A stretch of DNA of 64,000 nucleotides from JAWKRB01 sp041389885 (GTDB lineage Bacteria > Myxococcota_A > Polyangia > Polyangiales > Ga0077539). The DNA lies in assembly GCA_041389885.1 (NCBI GenBank), contig JAWKRB010000024.1, positions 73,722 through 137,721 on the forward strand. Reading direction: 5' to 3'. The position numbers and the translations under genes are program-made. This document shows positions 36,501 through 45,958 of the stretch, piece by piece. Each line of letters begins with the position of its first letter. Position 1 is the first letter of the stretch. The notes under the pieces were generated by a model that did not search any database, was not told the origin of the DNA, and was given only the letters and a program-made list of their open reading frames with translations.

Positions 36501-37017
36501 TGATGAGCCGCCCGAGCACCGCGGGGTCCCGCGCGGGGAGCGCGCGCACGGCGTCGGCGACGGAGGGGGTGGCCTTGGCGAAGTCGCACTGGCGCAGGAG
36601 GTCGTTGATCATCCCCTGGAGGCCCATCGCGCGGCCGTCGTCGGGGGAGTAGATCCGCGCGACGCCGTAGGCGTGGAGCTCGTCGATCTCGCTGGGGAGG
36701 ATGGTCCCGCCGCCGCCGCCGAAGACCTTGATGTTCGCGCCGCGGTCGCGGAGCAGGTCGATCATGTACTTGAAGAACTCGACGTGACCGCCCTGGTACG
36801 AGGTGATCGCGATGCCCTGCACGTCCTCTTGAATCGCGCAGTCGACGATCTCTGACACGGCGCGGTTGTGCCCGAGGTGGATCACCTCGGCGCCGCTCGC
36901 CTGCATGATCCGTCGCATGACGTTGATCGCGGCGTCGTGGCCGTCGAAGAGCGACGCCGCGGTGACGACGCGGACGTGGTGGACGGGCTTGTAGGCGGGG
37001 ATGACTGGGCTGTTCAC
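33558..37017 (-). CDS. icmF: Fused isobutyryl-CoA (acyl-CoA) mutase IcmF; mutase half frameshifted
   Basis: The GTG start at 37017 gives the N-terminal cobalamin domain (VVTAASLFDGHDAAINVMRR), then a MeaB-like G-domain (GVTGTGGAGKSSLVDELVRR, VIVETSGIGQSDTAVTDLVD, NKFDKRG). The start of the mutase domain (PGLYPFTAGVFPLKREGEDP) follows, all in one frame to about 35170. Past that the protein continues only by changing frame about ten times: DRMRPDIYGKVGNSGEP, VSMTINGPVSMVLGFYLNAA, NDNCNSLHTNAYDG, MERMYQRSKIQEESLHYETL, LPIVGVNTFLDPKG, and GQLSHALYGVGGQYRRNM at the end. Order and length (about 1150 codons) match IcmF, which interconverts isobutyryl- and n-butyryl-CoA. As read, the mutase half is dead; errors or decay could explain it. 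Confidence 0.85.
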
Positions 37018-39302
37018 GGCGGGGCGAAGACTAGACCCTTCCCCCAGGGGATTTGAAGCGTCGGGGCGGGATCGCGCGGCTGGAACTCACCGACGCGTAC
37101 GCATCGCTCCACGCCCTCCACCCCGGGCCCCTCCTCCATGGCTTCGCCGATGGAGGAGGGAGACGGCGTCGTCTGAACCCACCGCGACGCGACCGTTGTG
37201 ATGTACGCAGCATCCCGAGGCGCGCTCGATGCGACGATCCATCCGATGGGTCGCATCCCCTCCTCCATCGGCGAAGCCCATGGAGGAGGGGCAGGGAGGA
37301 GGGTCACCCCCTGCAGCAGCGCCCGCACCTTCTCGGTCACCGCGGGCACCGTGAGCCCGTACTTCTCCGCCAGCACCGGCGCGGGCGCCGAGGCGCCGAA
37401 GCCGTCGACGCCGATGCAGAGCCCGTCGAGACCCACCCAGCCCTTCCAGAGGTCCGTGCGGCCCGCCTCGATGGAGACGCGGCGGGTGCCCGCGGGGAGC
37501 ACCGACGCGCGGTACTCCCAGGGCTGCGCGGCGAAGACCTCCATGCACGGCACCGAGACCACCCGCACGCGCTCGCCCTGCGCCGCGAGGGCCTGCGCCG
37601 CGCCCACCGCGAGGCCCACCTCGCTGCCCGTCGCGAGGATCACCACCGTCGGCGCTCCGCCCTCCTCGCGCACGAGCACGTACGCGCCCTTCGCCGCGGC
37701 CTCGCCGCGCCCCTCCGACTCGGGGAGCAGGTCGACCTTCTGCCGCGTGAGGATCAGCTCGGTCGGTCCGTCGCGGCGCGAGGCCGCCGAGGCCCACGCC
37801 GCCGCGCACTCGACGCCGTCGGCCGGGCGCCAGACGTGCGTGTTGGGGATGAGCCGCAGCGCGCTCACGTGCTCCACCGACTGGTGCGTGGGCCCGTCCT
37901 CTCCGAGAAAGATCGAGTCGTGCGTGAACACATGCACCACGGGCAGCTCCGACAGCGCCGCGAGGCGAATCGCAGGGCGCATGTAGTCGCTGAAGGTCAG
38001 AAAGGTCGCCGTGAAGGGCACGAACATCCCGTAGAGCGCCATGCCGTTGGCGAGGGAGCCCATCGCGTGCTCACGAATGCCGAAGCGCAGGTTGCGCCCC
38101 TCGAAGCTCGTCGCGGTGACCTTGACGGAGCCCTTGATGGGGGTCTTGGTCGATCCGCCGAGGTCGGCGTCGCCGCCCACGAGGGAGGGCATGAGGGCCG
38201 CGACCCGCTGCTCCATCACGCTCGCGAGGCCGCGCGTGGCGTCGGCCGCCGCGGGCACCGCCGCGAGGAGCTCGCTCAGGAGCCCTTGCGGCACAGCGCG
38301 ATCGCGCATCGCGCGGTAGGTCTCCGCGAGCTCGGGGTGCGCGGCGAGCCAGGCGGCCTCGTGCTGCGTCCACGCGGCGCGGGCGGCCGCGCCCTCGGCG
38401 GCGCGGGCGGCGAAGTGCGCGCGCACCGCGTCGGGGACCACGAAGGTCTCTTCGGGCCACCCCAGCGCCGCGCGGGTCGCCGCGGCCTCGGCCTTGCCCA
38501 GGGGCTCGCCGTGGACCTTGTGCGAGTCGCTCTTGTTCGGCGCGCCGTGGCCGATGATGGTGCGCGCGAGGATCAGCGTGGGCTGCGTCTCGCTCTGCGT
38601 CGCGCGCTCGTAGGCGGCGGCGAGGGCCTCGTGGTCGTGCCCGTCGACGCGCTCGGTGCGCCAGCCCGCGGAGGCGAAGCGCGCGGCGACGTCTTCGCTG
38701 AAGGCCTCGTCGATGGCGCCGTCGAGGGTGATCCGGTTGTCGTCGTAGACGTAGATCAGGTTGTTGAGCTGGAGGTGCCCCGCGAGGCTCGCGGCCTCGT
38801 AGGCCACGCCCTCCATCACGTCGCCGTCGGAGACCAGCGCCCACACGCGGTGCGCGAAGAGACCGGGAAAGCGCGCGGCGGCCATCTTCGCCGCGAGGGC
38901 CATGCCCACGCCGTTGGCGAAGCCCTGACCGAGCGGCCCGGTGGTGACCTCGACGCCGGGGGTGAGGTGCACCTCGGGGTGGCCGGGGGTCTTCGAGCCC
39001 CACTGGCGAAAGCGCTTGAGCTCGTCGAGGGGGAGGTCGTAGCCCGCGAGGTGGAGCATCCCGTAGAGCAGCATCGAGCCGTGCCCCGCGGAGAGGATGA
39101 AGCGGTCGCGGTCAGGCCACGCGGGGTCGCTCGGGTCGTGGCGCAGAAAGCGCGACCAGAGGACGTAGGTGAAGTCTGCGGCGCCCAGCGGGAGCCCGGG
39201 GTGGCCCGAGTTCGCCGCCTCGATCGCGTCGATCGCGAGGAACTTCAGGGTGTTCACGCAGAGGCGCGCGAGCTCGGGGGACGCGGCGGGCGCAGGCGGC
39301 AT
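37014..39302 (-). CDS. tkt: Transketolase with ~90-residue C-terminal extension from a REP doublet
   Basis: Start MPPAPAASPELARLCVNTLK. Motifs: SGHPGLPLGAADFTYVLW, LSAGHGSMLLYGMLHLAGYD, the thiamine diphosphate motif VSDGDVMEGVAYEAASLAGH to NLIYVYDDN, IIGHGAPNKSDSHKVHGEPL, and FTHDSIFLGEDGPTHQSVEH in the pyrimidine domain. It runs the non-oxidative pentose phosphate and, in autotrophs, Calvin reactions. Normal transketolases are about 660-680 residues and end near VTEKVRALLQG. Here the frame continues through two REP hairpins (PPWASPMEEG and SPSSIGEAMEEGPG) for about 90 more residues and stops in a GTGA overlap with icmF. The extension is probably an insertion artefact that removed the stop. 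Confidence 0.92.
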   Translation of the reverse strand: MPPAPAASPELARLCVNTLKFLAIDAIEAANSGHPGLPLGAADFTYVLWSRFLRHDPSDPAWPDRDRFILSAGHGSMLLYGMLHLAGYDLPLDELKRFRQWGSKTPGHPEVHLTPGVEVTTGPLGQGFANGVGMALAAKMAAARFPGLFAHRVWALVSDGDVMEGVAYEAASLAGHLQLNNLIYVYDDNRITLDGAIDEAFSEDVAARFASAGWRTERVDGHDHEALAAAYERATQSETQPTLILARTIIGHGAPNKSDSHKVHGEPLGKAEAAATRAALGWPEETFVVPDAVRAHFAARAAEGAAARAAWTQHEAAWLAAHPELAETYRAMRDRAVPQGLLSELLAAVPAAADATRGLASVMEQRVAALMPSLVGGDADLGGSTKTPIKGSVKVTATSFEGRNLRFGIREHAMGSLANGMALYGMFVPFTATFLTFSDYMRPAIRLAALSELPVVHVFTHDSIFLGEDGPTHQSVEHVSALRLIPNTHVWRPADGVECAAAWASAASRRDGPTELILTRQKVDLLPESEGRGEAAAKGAYVLVREEGGAPTVVILATGSEVGLAVGAAQALAAQGERVRVVSVPCMEVFAAQPWEYRASVLPAGTRRVSIEAGRTDLWKGWVGLDGLCIGVDGFGASAPAPVLAEKYGLTVPAVTEKVRALLQGVTLLPAPPPWASPMEEGMRPIGWIVASSAPRDAAYITTVASRWVQTTPSPSSIGEAMEEGPGVEGVERCVRVGEFQPRDPAPTLQIPWGKGLVFAPP
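37128..37291. repeat. REP doublet (two inverted hairpins) inside the transketolase 3' end
   Basis: Hairpins at 37128-37160 and 37257-37291 each have stem CCCTCCTCCAT and loop core containing GGCGAAGCC, in opposite orientation with about 127 bp between their starts. This is the same layout as in the 25.5-kb element, and the upstream flank (CCCTCCACCCC) is shared too. Such paired REPs (REPINs) are mobilised by RAYT transposases; none is seen here. Confidence 0.75.
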
Positions 39303-39673
39303 GGCGGAGGATCCTCTCGGCACGGGTGGGGGGCGGTGACGCGCCGCGGCGTCTATCCCATTGTCGCGCGGGGCGCCAGATGCGCGCAGAGCGTGCGCCC
39401 GAGCGCGTTGATCGTCCCGCGGGGCCGGGAGCGAAGATCGAGGGTCACACACACGCGCGGCTGGCGTGCTCGCGCGTCGCCCTCCCGTGGCAAGAACCCA
39501 CGTCCACCTTCGCAGACCATCCGACGCGCCCCGTCGCGCGTACCTGTGGGAGTCGACACCGCCGCCACCGATGCGCCGCACGACACCTGAGACCATGAGC
39601 TTTCTTCGCCCACAGCACCCCGGAGTCGCGCCGCCCCTCGGAGCGCCTCCACCGTCGCTTCGACGCGGGTGCG
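39303..39673. other. Divergent promoter region, no gene supported
   Basis: This 371-bp stretch separates the transketolase and polysaccharide polymerase genes, which face away from each other. Short frames exist on both strands but none has recognisable content. No repeat family member was found. Confidence 0.5.
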
Positions 39674-41218
39674 ATGAGCGACGCGCGCGCGCCCTCACGG
39701 CCCGCGGGTCTGAGCGGCCTCCCGCTGCTCGGGGCTGTTGTTCGTCTCGGCGCTCGCGCTGGCGATGGTGGCGCGCTTCACCGCAGAGGAGAGCCGGGTG
39801 ACCGCGACGAACTCGGTGATGGTCGAGGTCTTCTTGCTCTTCGGGCCTCGCGGGCGCGCTGGTGCTCCGCGACCCCGAGGGGCGGCTGCGGCTCTCGAAC
39901 CCCGCGCTGCTGCTCCTGGGCTGGATGTTCTACTACTTCATCAAGCCTGCGATCGCCTGGCTGCAGGGCAGCCGCATGGCCCTCGAGTCGCCGGGCACGG
40001 TGGTCCTCGACGTGTCGGTGTTCGCGCAGGTGCAGCACGCGCACTGCTACCTCGCGATGGCGCTCTTCGCGGTACTTCCTCGCCGCGCCGACGAGCGTGC
40101 CGCGGGCGATCTTCGCGAAGTCGGGGCCTGAGATTCGCCCGACGTGGTTCATCGCGCTGGGGCTGCTGCCCTACGCGTCGAACATCCTCGAGCGCCTCGT
40201 CACGACGGGCAGCATCTTCGCCTCGGCGAGCTACGGAGACCTCACGGCCACCGGCGCGGCCGAGCTCCAGGCGTCCCGCAGCGAGGGCGGCGCGGGGTAC
40301 CTGCTCACGCAGATCATGTCGAAGGTCTGGTACTTCCCGATCATGGCGCTGGGCGTGGGGTACTTCGCGCTCCTCGCGCGCTACCTCCGAGAAGACCGTC
40401 GCGTCGCCCTCTGCGCTCTTCTTCGCGCAGATCCCCGTGCTGCTCTTTCTCGGCAACGGCGGTCGCAGCTACACGGTGTTCCCGTTTCTCATCGCGCTGA
40501 TCCTCGTGGACGCGCTACGGTGCAGCTCCGCTGGATTCGCGCCCTCCCCGCCGCCGCCGCCGCCGTGCAGGCCTTCAACTTCTACGGGATCCTCCGGGGG
40601 TTTCAGACCGACAGCCCCACCGGCGCCATCAACGCCTCCATCGAGACGATCCAGAGCCAGTCGAACGTGCTCAACACCGAGGACGGGATCATGCTCACCA
40701 AGGAGGCCTACTGCCTCCTGCTCTCGATGCACGGGCACAACCAGCGCGGCATTCGGCTATTCTCCGACTCGATCATCCTCCTCCTCCCCGCGCAGATCGC
40801 GCCGAGCAAGGCCTTCATTCGCACCACCGCGGAGTTCCTCTCCGACGAGCTCCTGGGTCACCGTCGCCAGGGCGCCGGCGTCGCCGGGACCATCGTGGGC
40901 GACGGCCTGCTCCTGGGCGGCGACTACGGCGTGGTGGCCCTGGGCGTGGTGCTCGGGGTGATCCTGGGACTGATGGTCCGCTGGGGGTTGAGCGGCAAGG
41001 GCGGGGCGCGGCTGTGGCGCTGCGTGATCATGCTGCTGATGACCGCGCAGACCGCGCAGTACATCCGCGCCGACCTCGTCGTCGTGCTCACGCAGCTGCT
41101 CTACTACGTGCTCATGCCGGCCCTCGTGATCGAGGTGATGCTCGCCGCGAAGCTCCTCGACCGGGACATCTGGGAGATGCCCGTGCCCCTGATCCACCGC
41201 GAGCGTCGCCCGACCTGA
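39674..41218 (+). pseudogene. O-antigen/polysaccharide polymerase-like membrane protein, frameshifted
   Basis: Joined across frames it reads as a polytopic protein: SALALAMVARFTAEESRVT, NPALLLLGWMFYYFIKPAIA, KSGPEIRPTWFIALGLLPYA, YLLTQIMSKVWYFPIMALGV, ALFFAQIPVLLFLGNGGRSY, TVFPFLIALILVDAL, YGILRGFQTDSP, GDGLLLGGDYGVVALGVVLG. Repeated membrane segments and a large loop suit a Wzy-type repeat-unit polymerase or ligase. About five indels lie between 39735 and 40560, after which the last ~210 codons are clean. No other polysaccharide gene adjoins it. Function by topology only. Confidence 0.5.
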
Positions 41219-41239
41219 GGCACCCGGCGGCCGCGGGGG

Positions 41240-41797
41240 TGGTGCGCGTCTATTCTTGATTGATTTCAAGGAATTCGATGCGCGCGTTCAACTGAGCCCC
41301 ATCGTTCTCAGGCTTTCCCTTCGCTCGCCGGGCGCTCCCTTCGCGTTCGGACTGCCCCCCTTCGCTCGCCGGGCGCTCCTTCGCGTTCGACTGCCCCTTC
41401 GCTCGCCGGGGCGCTCCTTCGCAGCCTTGACTCCGGAGGCGTTTCGCCGTCTCGCTAAAGGGGAGCCGCGACGAAGGCCTCCGGCGGGGGCGGACCGGAC
41501 GTTCGTCGCGCGCGTGCCGCGCACGACGGTGGGGTGATCGACCGTCGCGACGCAACAGCGCGAACGCGACACGATTCAACACCCCGAAAATCATCCGTAA
41601 ACCGTCGTGCGCGGCACGCGCGCGACGATCGCCCGGTCAGCCTCCGCCCCGGCGGAGGCGCCCAGTATCAGGCTCCCCCTTTAGCGAGACAGCGACCGAA
41701 GGGAGCGACCAGCGAGCGAAGGGGGCAGCTGGAAACGCGCGCACGGGGGCAACCTCTACGCGCGCACGGGGGCAACCTCTACGCGCGCACGGGGGCA
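41240..41797. repeat. Degenerate inverted-repeat element related to 14671-15110
   Basis: The left arm holds three tandem copies of a CTTCGCTCGCCGGGCGCTCC-like unit (about 41318-41420). The right arm (41602-41731) shares ACGATCGCCCGGTCAGCC and AGCGAGCGAAGGGGGCAGC with the 15-kb element. In the middle, a perfect 27-bp inverted repeat centred on GTGCCGCGCACGAC joins 41505-41531 to 41602-41628. At the right edge a 23-bp unit (ACGCGCGCACGGGGGCAACC plus TCT) repeats 2.7 times at 41735-41797. No ORF is credible. This accounts for the gap between the polymerase and the MMPL gene. Confidence 0.6.
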
Positions 41798-41890
41798 GGT
41801 GGCCACTCCGATCGCCACCGCCCCGGTGGTAGAGCGCCCCACGGGGAGCGTGTACAACCCGGCGCTCCACCCCTCTGGAGCGACCCCGCG

Positions 41891-44464
41891 GTGACCGAAG
41901 CCCCCCCGAAGCCCCCTCGCATCGACGCCGCCCTCGCGCGGATCACCCTGGCCTCGCACCGCAACCCCTGGCGCACCCTCCTCGCCGCGATGGTGGTGCT
42001 CGCGCTCTCGTGGTTCGCGGCCTCGCACCTCGAGATCCGCGGAGACTTTCTGGAGCTGCTGCCCACCGAGAGCCCCGGCGCGAAGCTCTTTCGCGCGACG
42101 CTCACGCGCATGGGCGGCGGCTCGTCGACCTTCACCGTGGTCGTGCGCTCCCCCGACGCGGCGGTGAACCGCAGGGTGATCGACGCGCTGGTCCCGAGGC
42201 TCCGCGCGCTGCCGCCGACCCTCGTGAAGCGGGTGGAATTCGGCCCGCAAGAGGCCCGGCAGTTCTACTACGACCGGCGCTGGCTCTTCGCCGAGCTCGG
42301 CGACCTCGAGGAGGTCGAGTGCGAGCTCGCGCGCGAGCGGAGACGTCACCAACCGGGCTTCATCGACCTCGACGACGAGCCCTGCCGCGAGCTGCGCAGC
42401 GACCATGGGACCCGCACGACCGCCACGCCCCCGAGCGCCGCGGGCACGAACGGAACCCCGGAGCCGCTCCCGGCGAACGCGTCGGCCTTCGAGCGGTTTC
42501 GTCGGCAGATCAGCGGGCGCGTGCGCGAGGCCGACCAGTTCCCCAGCGGGTATTTTCAGACCCCCGACGGGACGATCTTCGCCGTGGTCATGCGCTCCAC
42601 CGCGACGGGCACGGGCGACGCGACCGGCGACGTGCTCATGGCCCGCGTCGAGGCGCTCGTGCGCGAGCTCAACCCCAGCTCCTTCGGCCCGAACGTGCGC
42701 GTGGGCTTCGCGGGAGACATCCCCACCGCCATCGCCGAGCGCGACGCGCTGGTGAAGGACGTGGCGCTCTCGTCGGGCACCGCGGTGGGCCTGATCCTCG
42801 GCGGGATCGTGCTGTTCTTCAGGTCCTTCGGCGCGCTGGTGCACATCGGGATGGCGATGTTCAGCGGCGTGGGCGTGGCCTTCGCCGTGGCCTTCGGCGC
42901 CTTCGGCTACCTCAACGCGTCCACCGCGTTCCTCGGCAGCATCATCGCCGGCAACGGGATCAACTACGGGATCTTGTACCTCGCCCGCTTTCGCGAGCGC
43001 CGGGGCGAGGGCGACACGGTCGAGGCCGCGCTCCTCGACGCCGTGCGCACGGTGCGGTCGAGCACCTGGCTCGCGGCCCTCGCCGCCGCCGGGGCCTACG
43101 GCTCGCTGATGCTCACGAGCTTTCGGGGCTTCTCGCAGTTCGGGCTCATCGGCGCCGTGGGCATGGTCGCGTGCTGGGGCGCCACCATGTCCCTCCTCCC
43201 CGCGACGATCACCCTGTGGGAGAAGCACATCAGCGCGCGCTTTCGCAAGGGCGCCGCGGCGCCGAAGGCCGTGCGCGCGCCGGTCGCGGGCTTCGTGGGC
43301 GCGCTCACCACGCGGCACGGAGGGGTCGTGCTCGTCGCGGCCTTCGCGCTGAGCGTCGCGGCGGCGTGGAAGCTCCCGAACTACCTCCGAGACCCCTGGG
43401 AGTACAATTTCGGCAAGCTCGGCTCGAACCGCAAGACCGCCGTCTCCACCGACGCCTGGAACAACGCGCAGGACCGGATCTTCACCGCCCGCGGATCGTC
43501 CCCCGACATGCTCCTCGCGAACCGCCTCGAGGAGGTGCTCCCGCTCATCGAGTCGCTCAAGGCGAGGGACCGGGCGATGTTCCCCGGGAACCCCTACGTC
43601 GACCGCGTCGAGACGGTGTACGACCGCGTCGGCGGCGCCCCCGAGTTGGTCACGCGCAAGCTCGCGGTGCTCGCGCAGGTGCGCGCGCACATCGACGCGC
43701 TCACCCCCTACCTCGAGGGCGACGACCTCGCCACGGCGCGGGATTTTCGCCCGCCGGAGTCGCTCCGCGCGGTGCGCTTCGACGAGCTCCCGGGCCTCGT
43801 GCGGGAGCAATTCACCGAGCGCGACGGCACCTTCGGCACGCCGTTCTTCGTGTACTACCACCCCCATTTCTCGCCCAACAACGGTCGGCAGCTCATGCAG
43901 GTCGCGCGGCTGACCATGAACCTCCGGCTGCCCGGCGGGAGGGTGGTCCCCACGGTGTCGCGCTCGACGGTGTTCGCCGAGATGGTGGCGTCGATGGGCC
44001 GAGACGGGCCCCGCGCGACCTTCCTCGCCGCCCTCGCGGTCATCGCCCTCGTGGCCCTCGCCACGCGACGTCTCGGCGCGAGCGCCGCGGTGCTGGGCTC
44101 GCTGCTCTGCGGCGTGGTGCTCACCGTCGGCGGCGCGGCCTGGCTCGACGTGCGCTTGAACTTTCTGAACTTCGTCGCACTGCCGCTCACCTTCGGCATC
44201 GGCGTCGAGTACGCGATCAACCTCTACGACCGCATCCGCTTCACCGGCGGCGACGTGACCGAGGCCGTGCGCTCCGTGGGCGGCGCCGTGGCCCTCTGCG
44301 CGTTCACCACCATCGTGGGCTACGGCGCGCTGCTCACCGCGAACAGCATGGCCCTGCAGTCCTTCGGCTGGTACGCGATGGTGGGCGAGCTGGCGTGCAT
44401 TTCGTCGGCGCTGCTGATCCTCCCGAGCGCGCTGCGCTTGCGGTCGAAGCGCGACCGGTCTTAG
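41891..44464 (+). CDS. RND/MMPL-family exporter
   Basis: The GTG start gives 857 residues. Two RND-type halves are visible. After the first membrane span (LLAAMVVLALSWFAASHLEI) comes a large periplasmic loop, then a membrane block (SSGTAVGLILGGIVLFF, AMFSGVGVAFAVAFGAFGYL, STWLAALAAAGAYGSLML). The second half repeats this (VVLVAAFALSVAAAWKL, TFLAALAVIALVALATRRLG, PLTFGIGVEYAINLYDRI). GIxVDY/GIGVEYAIN-type motifs carry the proton-relay acidic residue. This is the HAE3/MMPL single-gene type, often moving lipids such as hopanoids. A long frame on the opposite strand is a GC shadow. A TerB-like gene follows 12 bases downstream. Confidence 0.85.
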   Translation: MTEAPPKPPRIDAALARITLASHRNPWRTLLAAMVVLALSWFAASHLEIRGDFLELLPTESPGAKLFRATLTRMGGGSSTFTVVVRSPDAAVNRRVIDALVPRLRALPPTLVKRVEFGPQEARQFYYDRRWLFAELGDLEEVECELARERRRHQPGFIDLDDEPCRELRSDHGTRTTATPPSAAGTNGTPEPLPANASAFERFRRQISGRVREADQFPSGYFQTPDGTIFAVVMRSTATGTGDATGDVLMARVEALVRELNPSSFGPNVRVGFAGDIPTAIAERDALVKDVALSSGTAVGLILGGIVLFFRSFGALVHIGMAMFSGVGVAFAVAFGAFGYLNASTAFLGSIIAGNGINYGILYLARFRERRGEGDTVEAALLDAVRTVRSSTWLAALAAAGAYGSLMLTSFRGFSQFGLIGAVGMVACWGATMSLLPATITLWEKHISARFRKGAAAPKAVRAPVAGFVGALTTRHGGVVLVAAFALSVAAAWKLPNYLRDPWEYNFGKLGSNRKTAVSTDAWNNAQDRIFTARGSSPDMLLANRLEEVLPLIESLKARDRAMFPGNPYVDRVETVYDRVGGAPELVTRKLAVLAQVRAHIDALTPYLEGDDLATARDFRPPESLRAVRFDELPGLVREQFTERDGTFGTPFFVYYHPHFSPNNGRQLMQVARLTMNLRLPGGRVVPTVSRSTVFAEMVASMGRDGPRATFLAALAVIALVALATRRLGASAAVLGSLLCGVVLTVGGAAWLDVRLNFLNFVALPLTFGIGVEYAINLYDRIRFTGGDVTEAVRSVGGAVALCAFTTIVGYGALLTANSMALQSFGWYAMVGELACISSALLILPSALRLRSKRDRS

Positions 44465-44476
44465 AGAACCCCCGCG

Positions 44477-44986
44477 ATGACCACCCATTTCGAGCGCTTC
44501 GCCGAGCGCCTCACCGACGACGAGCGCGAGACCCTCTTCGCCACGGTGCCCGTGCTCATCGCCTGGGTCGTAGGCGCCGACGGCGTCTTCGACCGGGCCG
44601 AGCTCAGCGCCGCCATCGACGAGCTCATCGCGGGCAACGACCAGCTCGGCGCGTCGTTTCGGCACTCCGTGGCGGCGGAGGAGGCCTTCGCGAAGATCCC
44701 CGAGATGGTGCGCAACCCCGACCGCCTGGAGTTTCACGGGCACCTGATGCGGGTGCGCGACATCGTGCGGCTCATGCCCACGGCCCTCGCCGAGGAGTTT
44801 CGCGCCTTCATCCTCCGCCTGGTGCTGCACCTCGCCCGCGCCTCGGGGTCGTTTCTGGGCCTCGGCGACCCGATCAGCGACGAGGAGCGCGCGGTGATCG
44901 TGCGCATCGTGCACGCGCTGGAGATCCCCGTGCACGACGCCCGGCTCCGGGTCCAGCTGGGCCTCGAGGTCGAGGAGACGCGTTGA
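44477..44986 (+). CDS. TerB-like protein
   Basis: The 169-residue helical protein has two acidic TerB-type sites: LIAWVVGADGVFDRAELSAA in the first third, and SGSFLGLGDPISDEERAVIV in the last third. It lies 12 bases after the MMPL exporter and is probably co-transcribed with it. In TerB proteins these sites bind metal; a link to membrane stress is plausible but unproven. Confidence 0.6.
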   Translation: MTTHFERFAERLTDDERETLFATVPVLIAWVVGADGVFDRAELSAAIDELIAGNDQLGASFRHSVAAEEAFAKIPEMVRNPDRLEFHGHLMRVRDIVRLMPTALAEEFRAFILRLVLHLARASGSFLGLGDPISDEERAVIVRIVHALEIPVHDARLRVQLGLEVEETR

Positions 44987-45012
44987 CCGTGCGCCCGCGA
45001 GTCGGTTAGTTC

Positions 45013-45603
45013 ATGCGGGTGATGTCCCTGCGTCGCTGCGTCCTCGCGCTGTCACTCCTCGCAGCCTGCACCCGCTCGACCCCCGCGCAGCCTCCCCGCG
45101 CTCTCGACGGCGGCGCCGCGGTCGTGCGCGACGCGCCCCCTCGGCAGGACCTCATCGCGCCCGCGCTGCTCCTGCGCAACCGCGTCGACGTGCCCGAGGC
45201 GATCGCGCCGATCGACACGGGCCCCCAGGAGGAGATGACCTCCAGCGCCGCGGGTGACTCCGTGCGCGTCGCCGGGCGACACTTTCGCCTCGACGTGGCG
45301 GTCGCCCGCGCGAGCAACGCCACCAGCGGCCGCGTGACGTACAACCTCCGCGGCGCCGACGGATTCACGGTGAACGCGGGCTACCCGATCACCATCGAGG
45401 CGTCGGCCACCGCCCTCGAGCTCGACAAGACCAGCCTGCGGCGCACCGACGCGCTCACGTACACCCCGCAGCTCGCGCGCTTCGAGGTCGCGATTCGCGA
45501 CGCGCAGCGGGGCGAGACCGTGGTGACCGAGCTGCTGTTCTCCGTGTGCCGAGGGCAGGAGTGCGAGTTTGAGTCGCGCCGCGTCGTCGTGGTGGTGCCG
45601 TAG
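45013..45603 (+). CDS. Lipoprotein with beta-rich domain
   Basis: MRVMSLRRCVLALSLLAAC is a signal peptide with lipobox LLAAC, so the protein is predicted to be lipid-anchored. A linker of about 60 residues leads to a strand-rich domain (GRHFRLDVAVARASNATSG, TVNAGYPITIEASATALEL) with a late CRGQEC pair that could form a disulfide. Length 196 residues. The domain is not one I can name; it reads like an Ig-type carbohydrate or protein-binding fold. Only 26 bases follow the TerB gene. Confidence 0.7.
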   Translation: MRVMSLRRCVLALSLLAACTRSTPAQPPRALDGGAAVVRDAPPRQDLIAPALLLRNRVDVPEAIAPIDTGPQEEMTSSAAGDSVRVAGRHFRLDVAVARASNATSGRVTYNLRGADGFTVNAGYPITIEASATALELDKTSLRRTDALTYTPQLARFEVAIRDAQRGETVVTELLFSVCRGQECEFESRRVVVVVP

Positions 45604-45613
45604 GTCTCAGCGC

Positions 45614-45875
45614 GATCCCTTTCAAGGTCGCGACGCCCGGCGCTGGGGTTCGCAGCCCTGCCGACGCGCGGGATCGGTGCTCACCCCAGGCAACACAGGT
45701 CGCCCGTCCTTCGACGGGCTGCGATTGCCTGAAACTACTTGATGTTCAATGGATCTGACTGCAACCTGGCGCCAGCCGGGTGACCCTTAATTGTTGCCTG
45801 GGGTGAGCACCGATCCCGCGCGTCGGCAGGGTTGCGAACCCCAGCGCCGGGCGTCGCGACCTTGAAAGGGATCGG
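45614..45875. mobile_element. 262-bp MITE with 82-bp inverted arms and 8-bp target duplication
   Basis: Arms 45614-45695 and 45792-45873 are inverted copies with a single mismatch, starting GATCCCTTTCAAGGTCGCG. The 96-bp centre has no frame. CTCAGCGC lies directly on both sides (45606-45613 and 45876-45883), an 8-bp target duplication. The right copy contains the stop codon of the small broken gene, so insertion was at that gene's end. Confidence 0.8.
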
Positions 45876-45958
45876 CTCAGCGCCGCCGCGCGACGAGGGG
45901 AGGCACATCGAGGTCTCCGTCCACGAACATCGCCACATGCTCGTCACAGAACTTCTGC

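Noticed and set aside
37128..37160. REP hairpin as a rho-independent terminator
   Set aside because: No T-run follows either stem, and the same hairpin occurs at other sites with inverted partners, so a REP doublet explains it better.
41756..44935. 1059-residue minus-strand frame
   Set aside because: It mirrors the MMPL exporter and TerB genes. The plus strand has clear membrane segments and motifs; the minus frame is His/Glu/Arg-rich noise.
42010..45009. 999-residue plus-strand frame
   Set aside because: An out-of-frame shadow of the MMPL gene, dominated by Arg, Ala and Pro, without recognisable features.
45630..45700. tRNA-like T-arm (GGGTTCGCAGCCC)
   Set aside because: The surrounding bases do not form an acceptor or anticodon arm. 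The stretch is an arm of an inverted-repeat element that occurs twice, so it is not a tRNA gene.
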